A DNA stretch of 64,000 bases from Pseudomonas fluorescens (GTDB lineage: Bacteria; Pseudomonadota; Gammaproteobacteria; Pseudomonadales; Pseudomonadaceae): the NCBI RefSeq assembly GCF_902497855.1, contig NZ_CABVHU010000015.1, positions 62,001 to 126,000 of the forward strand. Direction: 5' to 3'. Each line of letters opens with the position of its first letter. Within the stretch, counting starts at the first letter, position 1. Made by a program: the position numbers and the translations under genes. The notes under the pieces are model-generated. The model made no database searches. It was given only the letters and a program-made list of their open reading frames with translations, and was not told the origin of the DNA. Positions 43,911 through 52,911 of the stretch are shown here, in pieces.

Positions 43911-45279
43911 TGTAGGAGCCGGCTTGCCGGCGAAGGCGGCCTGAAGCCATGCAGCGCCCATGAAGACTGCGCCCTGTAGGAGCGAGGCTTGCCGGCGAAG
44001 GCGGCCTGAAGCCATGCAGCGCCCATGAAGACTGCGCCCTGTAGGAGCGAGGCTTGCCCGCGAAGGCGGCCTCAAACCCTGCACCGCCCATGAAGACGCC
44101 TTCGCCGGCAAGCCTGGCTCCTACAGGGGTTGGCGTTGCGCACAATTAATCGATACACAGCTGATCGTGTAGGAGCCGGCTTGCCGGCGAAGGCGGCCTG
44201 AAGCCATGCAGCGCCCATGAAGACTGCGCCCTGTAGGAGCGAGGCTTGCCCGCGAAGGCGGCCTCAAACCCTGCACCGCCCATGAAGACGCCTTCGCCGG
44301 CAAGCCTGGCTCCTACAGGGGTTGGCGTTGCGCACAATTAATCGATACACAGCTGAGCGTGTAGGAGCCGGCTTGCCGGCGAAGGCGGCCTGAAGCCATG
44401 CAGCGCCCATGAAGACTGCGCCCTGTAGGAGCGAGGCTTGCCGGCGAAGGCGGCCTCAAACCCTGCACCGCCCATGAAGACGCCTTCGCCGGCAAGCCGG
44501 GCTCCTACAGGGGTTGGCGTTGCGCACAATTAATCGATACACAGCTGATCGTGTAGGAGCCGGCTTGCCGGCGAAGGCGGCCTGAAGCCATGCAGCGCCC
44601 ATGACGACTGCGCCCTGTAGGAGCGAGGCTTGCCCGCGAAGGCGGCCTCAAACCCTGCACCGCCCATGAAGACGCCTTCGCCGGCAAGCCTGGCTCCTAC
44701 AGGGGTTGGCGTTGCGCACAATTAATCGATACACAGCTGAGCGTGTAGGAGCCGGCTTGCCGGCGAAGGCGGCCTGAAGCCATGCAGCGCCCATGAAGAC
44801 TGCGCCCTGTAGGAGCGAGGCTTGCCGGCGAAGGCGGCCTCAAACCCTGCACCGCCCATGAAGACGCCTTCGCCGGCAAGCCGGGCTCCTACAGGGGTTG
44901 GCGTTGCGCACAATTAATCGATACACAGCTGATCGTGTAGGAGCCGGCTTGCCGGCGAAGGCGGCCTGAAGCCATGCAGCGCCCATGACGACTGCGCCCT
45001 GTAGGAGCGAGGCTTGCCCGCGAAGGCGGCCTCAAACCCTGCACCGCCCATGAAGACGCCTTCGCCGGCAAGCCTGGCTCCTACAGGGGTTGGCGTTGCG
45101 CACAATTAATCGATACACAGCTGATCGTGTAGGAGCCGGCTTGCCGGCGAAGGCGGCCTGAAGCCATGCAGCGCCCATGAAGACTGCGCCCTGTAGGAGC
45201 GAGGCTTGCCCGCGAAGGCGGCCTCAAACCCTGCACCGCCCATGAAGACGCCTTCGCCGGCAAGCCGGGCTCCTACGAC
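43911..45279. repeat. Tandem array of 192-bp REP-composite units
   Basis: About seven head-to-tail units start at 43911, 44168, 44360, 44552, 44744, 44936 and 45128. Each full unit is 192 bases and holds two forward REPs, one reverse REP and a unique tail with cacaattaatcgatacacagctga. The first unit carries an extra 65 bases, a repeat of its own forward REP block. The last is cut at about 152 bases. Units 2, 4 and 6 share one set of variants (ttgcccgcg, gcctggc), units 3 and 5 another (ttgccggcg, gccgggc), so a 384-base dimer was also amplified. Short open frames inside are repeat by-products. Confidence 0.95.
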
Positions 45280-45308
45280 GGCCTGTGTGTTTGCAGCATT
45301 ACAACGAT

Positions 45309-45587
45309 TTACGCCGAATGATAAGTCGGCAGGGCAAACCGTTGCTGGCTTTGCAGCATGGAGATCTGCGGCAGCTCACTGGCCTGTTCCGCGAGATCGC
45401 GGCGGATCGCGCTGATGACCCACGACAGCTGATCGCCAGCATGCAATTGCTGGTAGGAAATCGAGCGCTTGAACACTTTGCCTTCGGTGCTGCGCAAGGT
45501 CAGCAGGATACCACCGTCCGGACGTGGCTGGGTGGTCACTTCGAAGTTGGAAAACAGGGACGAAAATTTTTCTTGAATCAGGCTCAT
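45309..45587 (-). CDS. DUF3509-type small protein
   Basis: A 92-residue protein (MSLIQEKFSSLFSNFEVTT, ending QQRFALPTYHSA) of the kind annotated DUF3509 in Pseudomonas, with an R-x-DGG-x-LLTL core and the VISAIRRDLAEQ helix. The ATG at 45587 has GGAG 9 bases upstream; the farther start adds twelve residues. Function unknown. Its stop lies about 30 bases beyond the end of the repeat array. Confidence 0.75.
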   Translation of the reverse strand: MSLIQEKFSSLFSNFEVTTQPRPDGGILLTLRSTEGKVFKRSISYQQLHAGDQLSWVISAIRRDLAEQASELPQISMLQSQQRFALPTYHSA

Positions 45588-45707
45588 GTCTATCGGCTCC
45601 GTTAGCACTTGATTGGCAAGCATGGAGAGGAAGTTGCAGCCTTTGTGCCAGCCTTTGTATTTTTAAAAATCCTTATAAATCAATGGCTTAATTTCATAGC
45701 GATTTCA

Positions 45708-45734
45708 GCCGTTCGTGCAATCTGCATGAACGGC
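45708..45734. promoter_or_regulatory. 27-bp dyad upstream of the acyl-CoA synthetase gene
   Basis: GCCGTTCGTGCA and TGCATGAACGGC form 12-base arms with one mismatch around ATC, 200 bases before the synthetase start in a 345-base gap with no gene. It may be a repressor operator or an RNA hairpin. It does not resemble the PsrA consensus. Confidence 0.4.
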
Positions 45735-45932
45735 CATCGTGCATCCTGCATTTTGCGTGGTCGCCACTGTTTCAACGGAACCAATCGCCTGGCCGAGACT
45801 CGCGATTTCGCCTGCCAGGGTCCTGGATACAAAACATTTCAAAAACCGCGTGTACAGCCTCCGAAGCGCTGACGTATTTTCGGCCTCAATCAAACGCCGC
45901 CCGACAATAAAAAACATCGAACGGGAGCCTGC

Positions 45933-47768
45933 ATGAGCACGCCGCACGACACCATTACCTGGGGCATGATGCTCCGCAAACTCCCTGCCATCGCCAAAGC
46001 CATCCCCCGTGTGGTGAAAGGCATGAAAGCTGCCAACGTCAAGGACCCGACCCAAGCCTGTGGCCTGGGCTGGAGTTTCGAGCAGGCGACCTTGCGCAAT
46101 CCCGATGGCCCGGCATTGCTGCAGGGCGAAGTGGTACTGAGTTATGCACAGGTCAACCAATGGGCGAATCGCATCGCCCATCACCTGATCGCCCAAGGCA
46201 TCCGCAAGGGCGATGGGGTGGCGGTGTTCATCGAGAACCGCCCGGAACTGCTGGTGACGATTCTGGCGGTGGCCAAGGCCGGCGCGATCAGCGCCTTGCT
46301 CAATACCTCGCAAACCCGCGACACCCTGGCCCACAGCCTGAACCTGGTGGCGCCCGCGGCAATCATTGTCGGCGAGGAGCTGGTCCCGGCGTTTTCGGCG
46401 GTGCGCGAACGGGTATCGATCGCACCTGCGCGCACCTGGTTCGTCGCCGATCAAGGCACCTATACCCATCCGGGCATTGCGCCCGACGGTTTCGTCAACC
46501 TGATGGCGGCCAGCGTCGATGCGTGCAGTGACAACCCCGCCAGCAGCCAGCAGGTTTTTTTCGACGACCCTTGCTTCTACATCTACACCTCGGGCACCAC
46601 CGGATTGCCCAAGGCCGGGGTGTTCAAGCACGGTCGCTGGATGCGCAGTTCCGCCAGCTTCGGCATGATCGCGCTGGCTATGCGCCCCGAAGATGTCGTC
46701 TATTGCACCTTGCCGCTCTATCACGCCACCGGGCTGTGCGTGTGCTGGGGGGCGGCGATCAGTGGCGCCTCGGGCTTCGCCATCCGCCGCAAGTTCAGCG
46801 CCAGCCAGTTCTGGAACGATGTGCGCCAGTACCGCGCGACCACCCTCGGTTACGTCGGCGAGCTGTGCCGTTATCTGGTGGATCAACCGCCCGCTGCCGA
46901 CGACAACCGGCACAGCGTGACGAAGATGATCGGCAATGGCCTGCGGCCCGGCGCGTGGCGCGAATTCAAGACGCGATTCGGCGTCAACCATATCTGCGAA
47001 CTGTACGCCGCCAGTGACGGCAACATCGGCTTCACCAACGTACTGAACTTCGACAACACCGTGGGTTTCTCCCTGATGTCATGGGAACTGGCGGCGTACG
47101 ACCACGACAGTGGCTTGCCTGTTCGAACCGCCAAGGGCTTCATGCGCAAGGTGGCCAAAGGCGAGCAGGGCCTGTTGCTGGCGAAGATCGACGACAAGGC
47201 GCCGCTGGATGGCTACACCGATCCGCTGAAAACCGAAAAGGTCGTGCTCCACGATGTATTCGCCAAAGGCGACCGCTACTTCAACACCGGCGACCTGATG
47301 CGCCACATCGGCTTCGGCCACGCCCAATTCGTCGATCGCCTGGGTGACACCTACCGCTGGAAGGGTGAAAACGTCTCGACCACCGAGGTCGAGAACATCC
47401 TCCTGCAGCACCCGAACATTTGCGAAGCCGTGGCCTATGGCGTGGAAATCCGCAACACCAACGGCCGCGCCGGGATGGCTGCAATCACCCCCGCCGAATC
47501 CCTGGCGACCCTGGATTTCAGCGAGCTACTGGCCTTCGCCCGGGAGCAGATGCCGGCCTATGCCGTGCCTTTGTTCCTGCGGGTCAAAGTGAAAATGGAA
47601 ACCACCGGGACCTTCAAATACCAGAAGACCCGGCTCAAGGATGAAGCCTTCGACCCCGGCAGAACCGGGGATGATCCGATTTACGCCTGGTTGCCAGGGA
47701 CCGGGACTTACGTGCCGGTCACCGAGCAGTTGCTTGCTGAGATTTATGGCGGCAAGTACCGTTATTGA
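45933..47768 (+). CDS. Long/very-long-chain acyl-CoA synthetase (FATP-like)
   Basis: A 611-residue AMP-forming synthetase. The P-loop motif is FYIYTSGTTGLPKAG near residue 215, with GDRYFNTGDLMR, DRLGDTYRWKGENVSTTEVE and the C-terminal KTRLKDEAFDPG. The motifs follow the very-long-chain/FATP branch rather than classical FadD. It activates fatty acids to acyl-CoA at the membrane for degradation or lipid synthesis. CGGGAGCC precedes the ATG. Confidence 0.92.
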   Translation: MSTPHDTITWGMMLRKLPAIAKAIPRVVKGMKAANVKDPTQACGLGWSFEQATLRNPDGPALLQGEVVLSYAQVNQWANRIAHHLIAQGIRKGDGVAVFIENRPELLVTILAVAKAGAISALLNTSQTRDTLAHSLNLVAPAAIIVGEELVPAFSAVRERVSIAPARTWFVADQGTYTHPGIAPDGFVNLMAASVDACSDNPASSQQVFFDDPCFYIYTSGTTGLPKAGVFKHGRWMRSSASFGMIALAMRPEDVVYCTLPLYHATGLCVCWGAAISGASGFAIRRKFSASQFWNDVRQYRATTLGYVGELCRYLVDQPPAADDNRHSVTKMIGNGLRPGAWREFKTRFGVNHICELYAASDGNIGFTNVLNFDNTVGFSLMSWELAAYDHDSGLPVRTAKGFMRKVAKGEQGLLLAKIDDKAPLDGYTDPLKTEKVVLHDVFAKGDRYFNTGDLMRHIGFGHAQFVDRLGDTYRWKGENVSTTEVENILLQHPNICEAVAYGVEIRNTNGRAGMAAITPAESLATLDFSELLAFAREQMPAYAVPLFLRVKVKMETTGTFKYQKTRLKDEAFDPGRTGDDPIYAWLPGTGTYVPVTEQLLAEIYGGKYRY

Positions 47769-47864
47769 AATTGGCTATGGCAGCCCATGAGAAAAAACAA
47801 GTGACAGCTTCGGGGCTCATCGGGAAACTGTCGGCTTTGCGAATAACCGAACGTGGAGCCCCCG

Positions 47865-48383
47865 ATGTCAGACCAAAGCCGCCAGATGACCCCCGAAGAA
47901 GCCGCTGAATTTGCCGAACAGGTATTCAACAAGGCGCGCGAGGGCGATGCGGCCATGATGGCTGCGCTGCTGACCAAGGGCCTGCCGCCAAACCTGCGCA
48001 ACCACAAGGGCGATACCTTGTTGATGCTGGCCGCTTACCATGGCCATGTGGAGACGGTAAACGTCCTGCTCGAGCACAAGGCCGACCCGGAAATCCGCAA
48101 TGACAACGGCCAGAGCCCGATTGCCGGCGCGGCGTTCAAGGGTGACCTGGCGACGGTCACGGCGTTGGTCGAAGGCGGCGCGCAGGTTGAAGGTTCGTCC
48201 TTTGACGGCCGTACGGCGCTGATGATGGCGGCGATGTTCAATCGCGTCGAAATCGTCGACTACCTGATCGGCAAGGGCGCCGATCCGAAGGCCAAGGATG
48301 CCAATGGCGTCACTGCGCTGGATGCGGCCAAGACCATGGGCGCGGTGGATACCACGGCTCAGCTTGAGAAGCTGCCTGGCTGA
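47865..48383 (+). CDS. Ankyrin-repeat protein
   Basis: A 172-residue protein consisting of a short N-terminal helix region and about four ankyrin repeats (KGDTLLMLAAYHGHVETVNVL; NGQSPIAGAAFKGDLATVTAL; DGRTALMMAAMFNRVEIVDYL; NGVTALDAAKTMGAVD). No signal peptide is visible. GGAG precedes the ATG at 47865. Ankyrin proteins mediate protein contacts, and similar small ones in Pseudomonas lie near catalase genes, but none is adjacent here. Confidence 0.9.
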   Translation: MSDQSRQMTPEEAAEFAEQVFNKAREGDAAMMAALLTKGLPPNLRNHKGDTLLMLAAYHGHVETVNVLLEHKADPEIRNDNGQSPIAGAAFKGDLATVTALVEGGAQVEGSSFDGRTALMMAAMFNRVEIVDYLIGKGADPKAKDANGVTALDAAKTMGAVDTTAQLEKLPG

Positions 48384-48438
48384 TAGGCAACGTCCTCAGG
48401 CAAGCCAAACGCCTTAGTGAGGTGAGTTAAGACGCGGA

Positions 48439-48531
48439 CCTGTAGGAGCTGGCTTGCCAGCGAAGGCGGTCTGTCAGTTAATATTGATGTTGCCTGGCAC
48501 ACCGCCTTCGCTGGCAAGCCAGCTCCTACAA
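48439..48531. repeat. REPIN (inverted REP pair)
   Basis: An inverted pair of the CTGGCTTGCCAGC-type REP between the convergent ankyrin and PstS-OmpA genes. Outer flanks GCGGAC/GTCCGC extend the pairing. Confidence 0.9.
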
Positions 48532-48619
48532 GTCCGCGCTTAACTGGCTGGCATCGGGGCCTGCCCGTTCGCCACAGGAGTTCACTGACGCAAAGGATGT
48601 TTCCAGATCAACCAAAGCC

Positions 48620-49960
48620 TCAATGCACCCACACCTCAACCCGCCGATTCCTGATCCGCCCCTCGTCCGCGCTATTGGCCGCCACCGGCATCTCGGCGCC
48701 AAAGCCGCGAACCTCGCGCAACACCACACCGCTTTTCACCAGCTCCCGGCGCACCGCCATGGCGCGCAGTTTCGACAGCAGATCGGCCCGCGCCGGATCA
48801 CTCTTGGCGTCGCCAAACCCCACCAGCGTCACCTGTCGACGGGTCTTGTCGTGCTGCTTTATATAGTCGAGCACCCTAGAGAGGTCCTGCCGGGCCTTGT
48901 TGTCCAGGGTCGCACTGCCTTCTTCGAAACGGAAGTTGACCGACAGCCGCTGGGCATGGCGGCTGAGCGCCTGATAACCCTCGGGCATCAGCGCATTCGG
49001 CGTGACCGCCATGGCCTGGACGGTCTGGGCGACAAACCCATTGGCGGCGACGATGGCCTGACCCTGGCGGCCCTGGGTGAAGGCGACGAGCGCGTTGGCC
49101 CAGGGATTGTTCCCGGTGGGTGGCAGATAAAAGAACAGTCGACGGGACAGTGGATAGTCTTCCGTGGCGATCAGGCTGTCGAGCGGCAGCATGGCCTGGG
49201 ATTGGCCGTCGGCAATGGCTACGGCTTTGGCCTGGCGCACGTAGGGCAGGCCGATGAAGCCGATGCCTTGCGGATCCCCGCTCACTGCATCGGACAACTG
49301 CTCGCTGGATTCGAAACGCTTCGCGGTGCTGCTCAGGGTTTTCCCACGACCGGCGAGGACCAGTTCGTTGAACGTGTCATACGTACCCGAATGGTCATCC
49401 CGCGCATACAGATGAATCGGCCCACCGCGACCGCCGAGTGCTTCCCAGGTGCCGGCCTCGCCGCTGAAAATCCGCGCCAGTTGTTCGGTGTCGAGCTGAT
49501 TCAACGGGTTTTGCGGATGAAGGATGATCGCCAGGCCATCGATGGCGATCACCTGCTCGGCGCCGGGTTGTTTCAGATCGCCCAGGGATTGCAGGACTCG
49601 CCGTTCGCGGTCCTTGATCGGGCGCGAGGACGCGGCGAGGTCGGCGGTGGCGGTTCTCAGGGCGGTGAAACCGGTGCTGGATCCGTGGGCGGCGATGTCC
49701 ACCACCACTCGACGCCCTTGCACGGTTTCGCCGACCACCCGCAGTTCGTTGGCTATGTCCCGGGCTTCGCGGTGAACCTTGAGCAGACCCTGCTCGCGCA
49801 TCAAGCCTTCGACCAGGGCCGGGCCCAGTGCGGCGCCGATGGTATTGGACCCCTGGATGCGCAGCACCGAACCCTGTTCGGGTGTCGGTAGATCACCGGC
49901 CGAAACCACCAGCGGCAGGCTCGCGCAGAACACCCACAGGAACAACACGCGCAGCATCAT
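48620..49960 (-). CDS. Phosphate-binding-like (PstS) and OmpA-like fusion protein
   Basis: A 446-residue exported protein with a signal peptide (MMLRVLFLWVFCASLPLVVSA-GD). Residues about 30-310 are a PstS-like substrate-binding domain (LRIQGSNTIG, AHGSSTGFTAL, ARDDHSGTYDTFNELV). Residues about 335-446 are an OmpA/Pal peptidoglycan-binding domain (NFRFEEGSATLD, VTLVGFGDAKSD, RIRNRRVEVWVH). This couples ligand binding to cell-wall attachment in the periplasm. Whether it senses phosphate cannot be told. No pst transport genes are adjacent. Confidence 0.88.
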   Translation of the reverse strand: MMLRVLFLWVFCASLPLVVSAGDLPTPEQGSVLRIQGSNTIGAALGPALVEGLMREQGLLKVHREARDIANELRVVGETVQGRRVVVDIAAHGSSTGFTALRTATADLAASSRPIKDRERRVLQSLGDLKQPGAEQVIAIDGLAIILHPQNPLNQLDTEQLARIFSGEAGTWEALGGRGGPIHLYARDDHSGTYDTFNELVLAGRGKTLSSTAKRFESSEQLSDAVSGDPQGIGFIGLPYVRQAKAVAIADGQSQAMLPLDSLIATEDYPLSRRLFFYLPPTGNNPWANALVAFTQGRQGQAIVAANGFVAQTVQAMAVTPNALMPEGYQALSRHAQRLSVNFRFEEGSATLDNKARQDLSRVLDYIKQHDKTRRQVTLVGFGDAKSDPARADLLSKLRAMAVRRELVKSGVVLREVRGFGAEMPVAANSADEGRIRNRRVEVWVH

Positions 49961-50082
49961 GCCGGCACCTTATAAGACCAGGAAAGTGCCGGGAGAATAA
50001 GTCAGTCAGGTGACCGAAAGATGACAGATCAATAGCTCGTCTAACGCGTAGAATTGCGCTCTGGAGCAAATCTGAGGTTGCA

Positions 50083-52446
50083 GTGGTGGATTTACAGCGG
50101 GGCTTCGTCCTGACCCGGCATTGGCGCGACACACCGGCCGGTACGGAAGTCGAATTCTGGTTGGCGACCGATACCGGTCCCCGGCGCATCCGCCTGCCTT
50201 ATCAGCCCTCGGTGGCGTTCATCCCGGCGGCTCAGCGCGAGCAGGCCGAGGCGCTGTTGCAGGGTGAAAAAAACCTCGAACTGCGACCGCTGGCCCTGCA
50301 GGATTTCGAGCATCGCCCGGTGCTCGGCCTGTATTGCCAGCAGCATGGGCAGCTGATGCGCCTGGAAACCGCGCTGCGCAAGGCCGGCGTCGATATGTTC
50401 GAAGCCGATGTGCGCCCGCCCGAGCGCTACATGATGGAGCGGTTCATCACGGCGCCGGTGGTCTTTGGCGGCACGCCCGGTGCCGAGGGCCTGCTGCTGG
50501 ACGCGCAGATGAAACCCGACCCGGACTACCGACCCAGGCTCCGGCTGGTGTCCCTGGACATCGAAACCACCGCCCGGGGCGAGTTGTATTCCATCGCCCT
50601 GGAAGGTTGCGGCGAGCGTCAGGTCTATATGCTGGGCCCGCCCAACGGCGACCCCGGCGCGGTGGATTTCCAGCTCGAATACTGTGACTCGCGAACCCTG
50701 CTGCTGAAAAAACTCAATGAATGGTTCGCCCGCCATGATCCCGACGCGATCATCGGCTGGAACGTCGTGCAGTTCGACCTGCGCGTACTGCACGAGCATG
50801 CCCGGCGCCTGGCGGTGCCATTGAGACTGGGGCGTGGCGGCGAGGAAATGCAGTGGCGCGAACACGGCAGCCGCAACCATTACTTCGCTTCGGCCGCTGG
50901 GCGATTGATCATCGACGGCATCGAATCCCTGCGCTCGGCGACCTGGAGCTTCCCCTCGTTCAGCCTGGAAAACGTCGCGCAAACCCTGCTCGGCGAAGGC
51001 AAGGCGATCGACAACCCTTACCAGCGCATGGACGAAATCAACCGCATGTTCGCCGAGGACAAACCGGCCCTGGCCCGGTACAACCTCAAGGACTGCGAAC
51101 TGGTAACGCGCATCTTCGCCAAGACCGAGTTGCTGACCTTCCTCCTGGAACGGGCCAGCGTCACCGGTTTGCCGGCGGACCGCAGCGGTGGTTCGGTGGC
51201 GGCCTTCACCCACCTGTACATGCCGCTGATGCACCGCCAGGGCTTCGTCGCGCCCAATCTCGGCAGCAAGCCTGCGCAAGCCAGCCCCGGCGGATTTGTC
51301 ATGGACTCGCAACCGGGGCTGTATGAATCGGTGCTGGTGCTGGACTACAAAAGCCTTTACCCGTCGATCATCCGCACCTTCCTCATCGACCCGGTAGGCC
51401 TGATCGAGGGCCTCAAGCATCCCGCAGACAGCGAGTCGGTGCCGGGCTTTCGCGGCGCGCGTTTTTCCAGGACCCGACATTGCCTGCCGGCGATCGTCGC
51501 CCGCGTCGCCGAAGGCCGGGAAACCGCCAAGCGCGAACACAATGCGCCGCTGTCCCAGGCGTTGAAGATCATCATGAACGCCTTCTACGGCGTGCTCGGT
51601 TCCAGTGGTTGCCGCTTCTTCGATACGCGCCTGGCATCGTCCATCACCCTGCGCGGCCACGAAATCATGCTGCGCACCCGAAAGCTGATCGAAGCCCAGG
51701 GCCACACGGTGATCTACGGCGACACCGACTCGACCTTCGTCTGGCTGCGCCGCGCCCACGGCCAGCAGGAAGCGGCGCAGATCGGCCGCGCCCTGGTGGA
51801 CCACGTCAACCAGTGGTGGCGCGAACATGTGCGGCAGGAATACGGGCTGGACAGTGCCCTGGAGCTGCAGTTCGAAACCCACTACAAACGGTTCCTGATG
51901 CCGACCATCCGCGGCGCCGAGGAGGGCAGCAAGAAGCGCTATGCCGGGCTGGTGACCCGCGCCGACGGCAGCGATGAAATGGTCTACAAGGGCCTGGAAA
52001 CCGTGCGTACCGACTGGTCGCCGCTGGCCCGGCAATTCCAGCAGGAGCTGTACCTGCGCATCTTCAATCGCCAGCCGTATCAGGATTACGTGCGCGACTA
52101 TGTGCGCAAGACCCTGGCCGGTGAGTTCGATGACCGGCTGATCTACCGCAAGCGCCTGCGCCGCACCCTCGACGACTACCAGCGCAACGTGCCGCCCCAT
52201 GTCCGCGCGGCGCGGATCGCCGACGACTATAACGACCGTCAGGGCCGGCCGCGGCAGTACCAGAACGGGGGCTGGATCAGCTACGTGATCAGCGTCGCCG
52301 GTCCCGAGCCGCTGGAGATCCGCAGCGCACCCATCGATTACGACCACTACGTCACCCGGCAATTGCAACCGGTGGCGGATGCGATCCTGCCCTTCGTCGA
52401 CGACGACTTCTCGACCCTGATCGGCGGGCAACTAGGCCTGTTTTGA
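50083..52446 (+). CDS. polB: DNA polymerase II (family B)
   Basis: A 787-residue B-family polymerase with proofreading exonuclease. Exo I DIE is at residues 159-161, polymerase motif A DYKSLYPSII at 421-430, and motif C YGDTDST at 545-551; NAFYGVLGSS is motif B. GTG start with GAGG 5 bases upstream. It acts in repair and lesion bypass. In E. coli the gene is SOS-induced, but no clear LexA palindrome was found upstream here. The 3' end overlaps the convergent DUF1810 gene by 15 bases. Confidence 0.96.
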   Translation: MVDLQRGFVLTRHWRDTPAGTEVEFWLATDTGPRRIRLPYQPSVAFIPAAQREQAEALLQGEKNLELRPLALQDFEHRPVLGLYCQQHGQLMRLETALRKAGVDMFEADVRPPERYMMERFITAPVVFGGTPGAEGLLLDAQMKPDPDYRPRLRLVSLDIETTARGELYSIALEGCGERQVYMLGPPNGDPGAVDFQLEYCDSRTLLLKKLNEWFARHDPDAIIGWNVVQFDLRVLHEHARRLAVPLRLGRGGEEMQWREHGSRNHYFASAAGRLIIDGIESLRSATWSFPSFSLENVAQTLLGEGKAIDNPYQRMDEINRMFAEDKPALARYNLKDCELVTRIFAKTELLTFLLERASVTGLPADRSGGSVAAFTHLYMPLMHRQGFVAPNLGSKPAQASPGGFVMDSQPGLYESVLVLDYKSLYPSIIRTFLIDPVGLIEGLKHPADSESVPGFRGARFSRTRHCLPAIVARVAEGRETAKREHNAPLSQALKIIMNAFYGVLGSSGCRFFDTRLASSITLRGHEIMLRTRKLIEAQGHTVIYGDTDSTFVWLRRAHGQQEAAQIGRALVDHVNQWWREHVRQEYGLDSALELQFETHYKRFLMPTIRGAEEGSKKRYAGLVTRADGSDEMVYKGLETVRTDWSPLARQFQQELYLRIFNRQPYQDYVRDYVRKTLAGEFDDRLIYRKRLRRTLDDYQRNVPPHVRAARIADDYNDRQGRPRQYQNGGWISYVISVAGPEPLEIRSAPIDYDHYVTRQLQPVADAILPFVDDDFSTLIGGQLGLF

Positions 52447-52881
52447 GTCCATCAGCGTCAACGTCCAGGCGTCCGGGATGCCGTGGAAATACTGATCCAG
52501 TGCCTGGCTGAAGAGAGAGTCTTCTGCATCGACCTGGGCGAACAGTGTCATCGAGGAGTGAAACTTGAGTTCGTCGGGATGGCCGAAAATCTCCGCAATC
52601 GGGCGCTGCTTGATGTCCAGGACCAGTTGAGTACAGGTACGCAGTCGAGTGCTCAGCACGGGGTGTTCAAGGAAGGCCACGGCTTCTGCTGCGGATCGAA
52701 TCGCGAAGTGACGGGACTTCTCACTGTCGCCCAGTCCGGTGAATTGCGGAAAGATGAACCACATCCAGTGGCTTCGCTTGTGGCCATCACTGAGCTCATC
52801 CTGAACCTGGTCGAACACCGGGTCCTGCGCCTGAATGAAGCGTTTGAGGTCGAACCTGTCGAGTGGATCGGTGCTTCTCAT
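52432..52881 (-). CDS. DUF1810 family protein
   Basis: A 149-residue cytoplasmic protein with the family core HWMWFIFPQFTGLGDSEKSRHFAI near residue 45 and KFHSSMTLFAQ near residue 110. The ATG at 52881 has AGAGGG 6 bases upstream; an earlier GTG/ATG in frame is less likely. DUF1810 proteins have no firmly established role. It is convergent with polB. Confidence 0.9.
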   Translation of the reverse strand: MRSTDPLDRFDLKRFIQAQDPVFDQVQDELSDGHKRSHWMWFIFPQFTGLGDSEKSRHFAIRSAAEAVAFLEHPVLSTRLRTCTQLVLDIKQRPIAEIFGHPDELKFHSSMTLFAQVDAEDSLFSQALDQYFHGIPDAWTLTLMDSKQA

Positions 52882-52911
52882 GCGCAAACCCTCTGACACA
52901 ACCGCGATGGC

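Noticed and set aside
43905..45263. A ladder of 60- to 71-codon minus-strand frames (and similar 63-codon frames) repeating every 192 bases
   Set aside because: They are created by the tandem REP units, have no independent ribosome sites or domains, and vary only where the repeat varies.
43911..45279. Possible CRISPR array
   Set aside because: The repeat unit is 192 bases with near-identical content throughout. There are no unique spacers of 30-40 bases and no cas genes.
49961..50082. LexA (SOS) box upstream of polB
   Set aside because: No CTGT-N8-ACAG palindrome was found in the 122-base gap.
50092..52431. A 779-codon minus-strand frame opposite polB
   Set aside because: Antisense shadow of a gene with all family B polymerase motifs.
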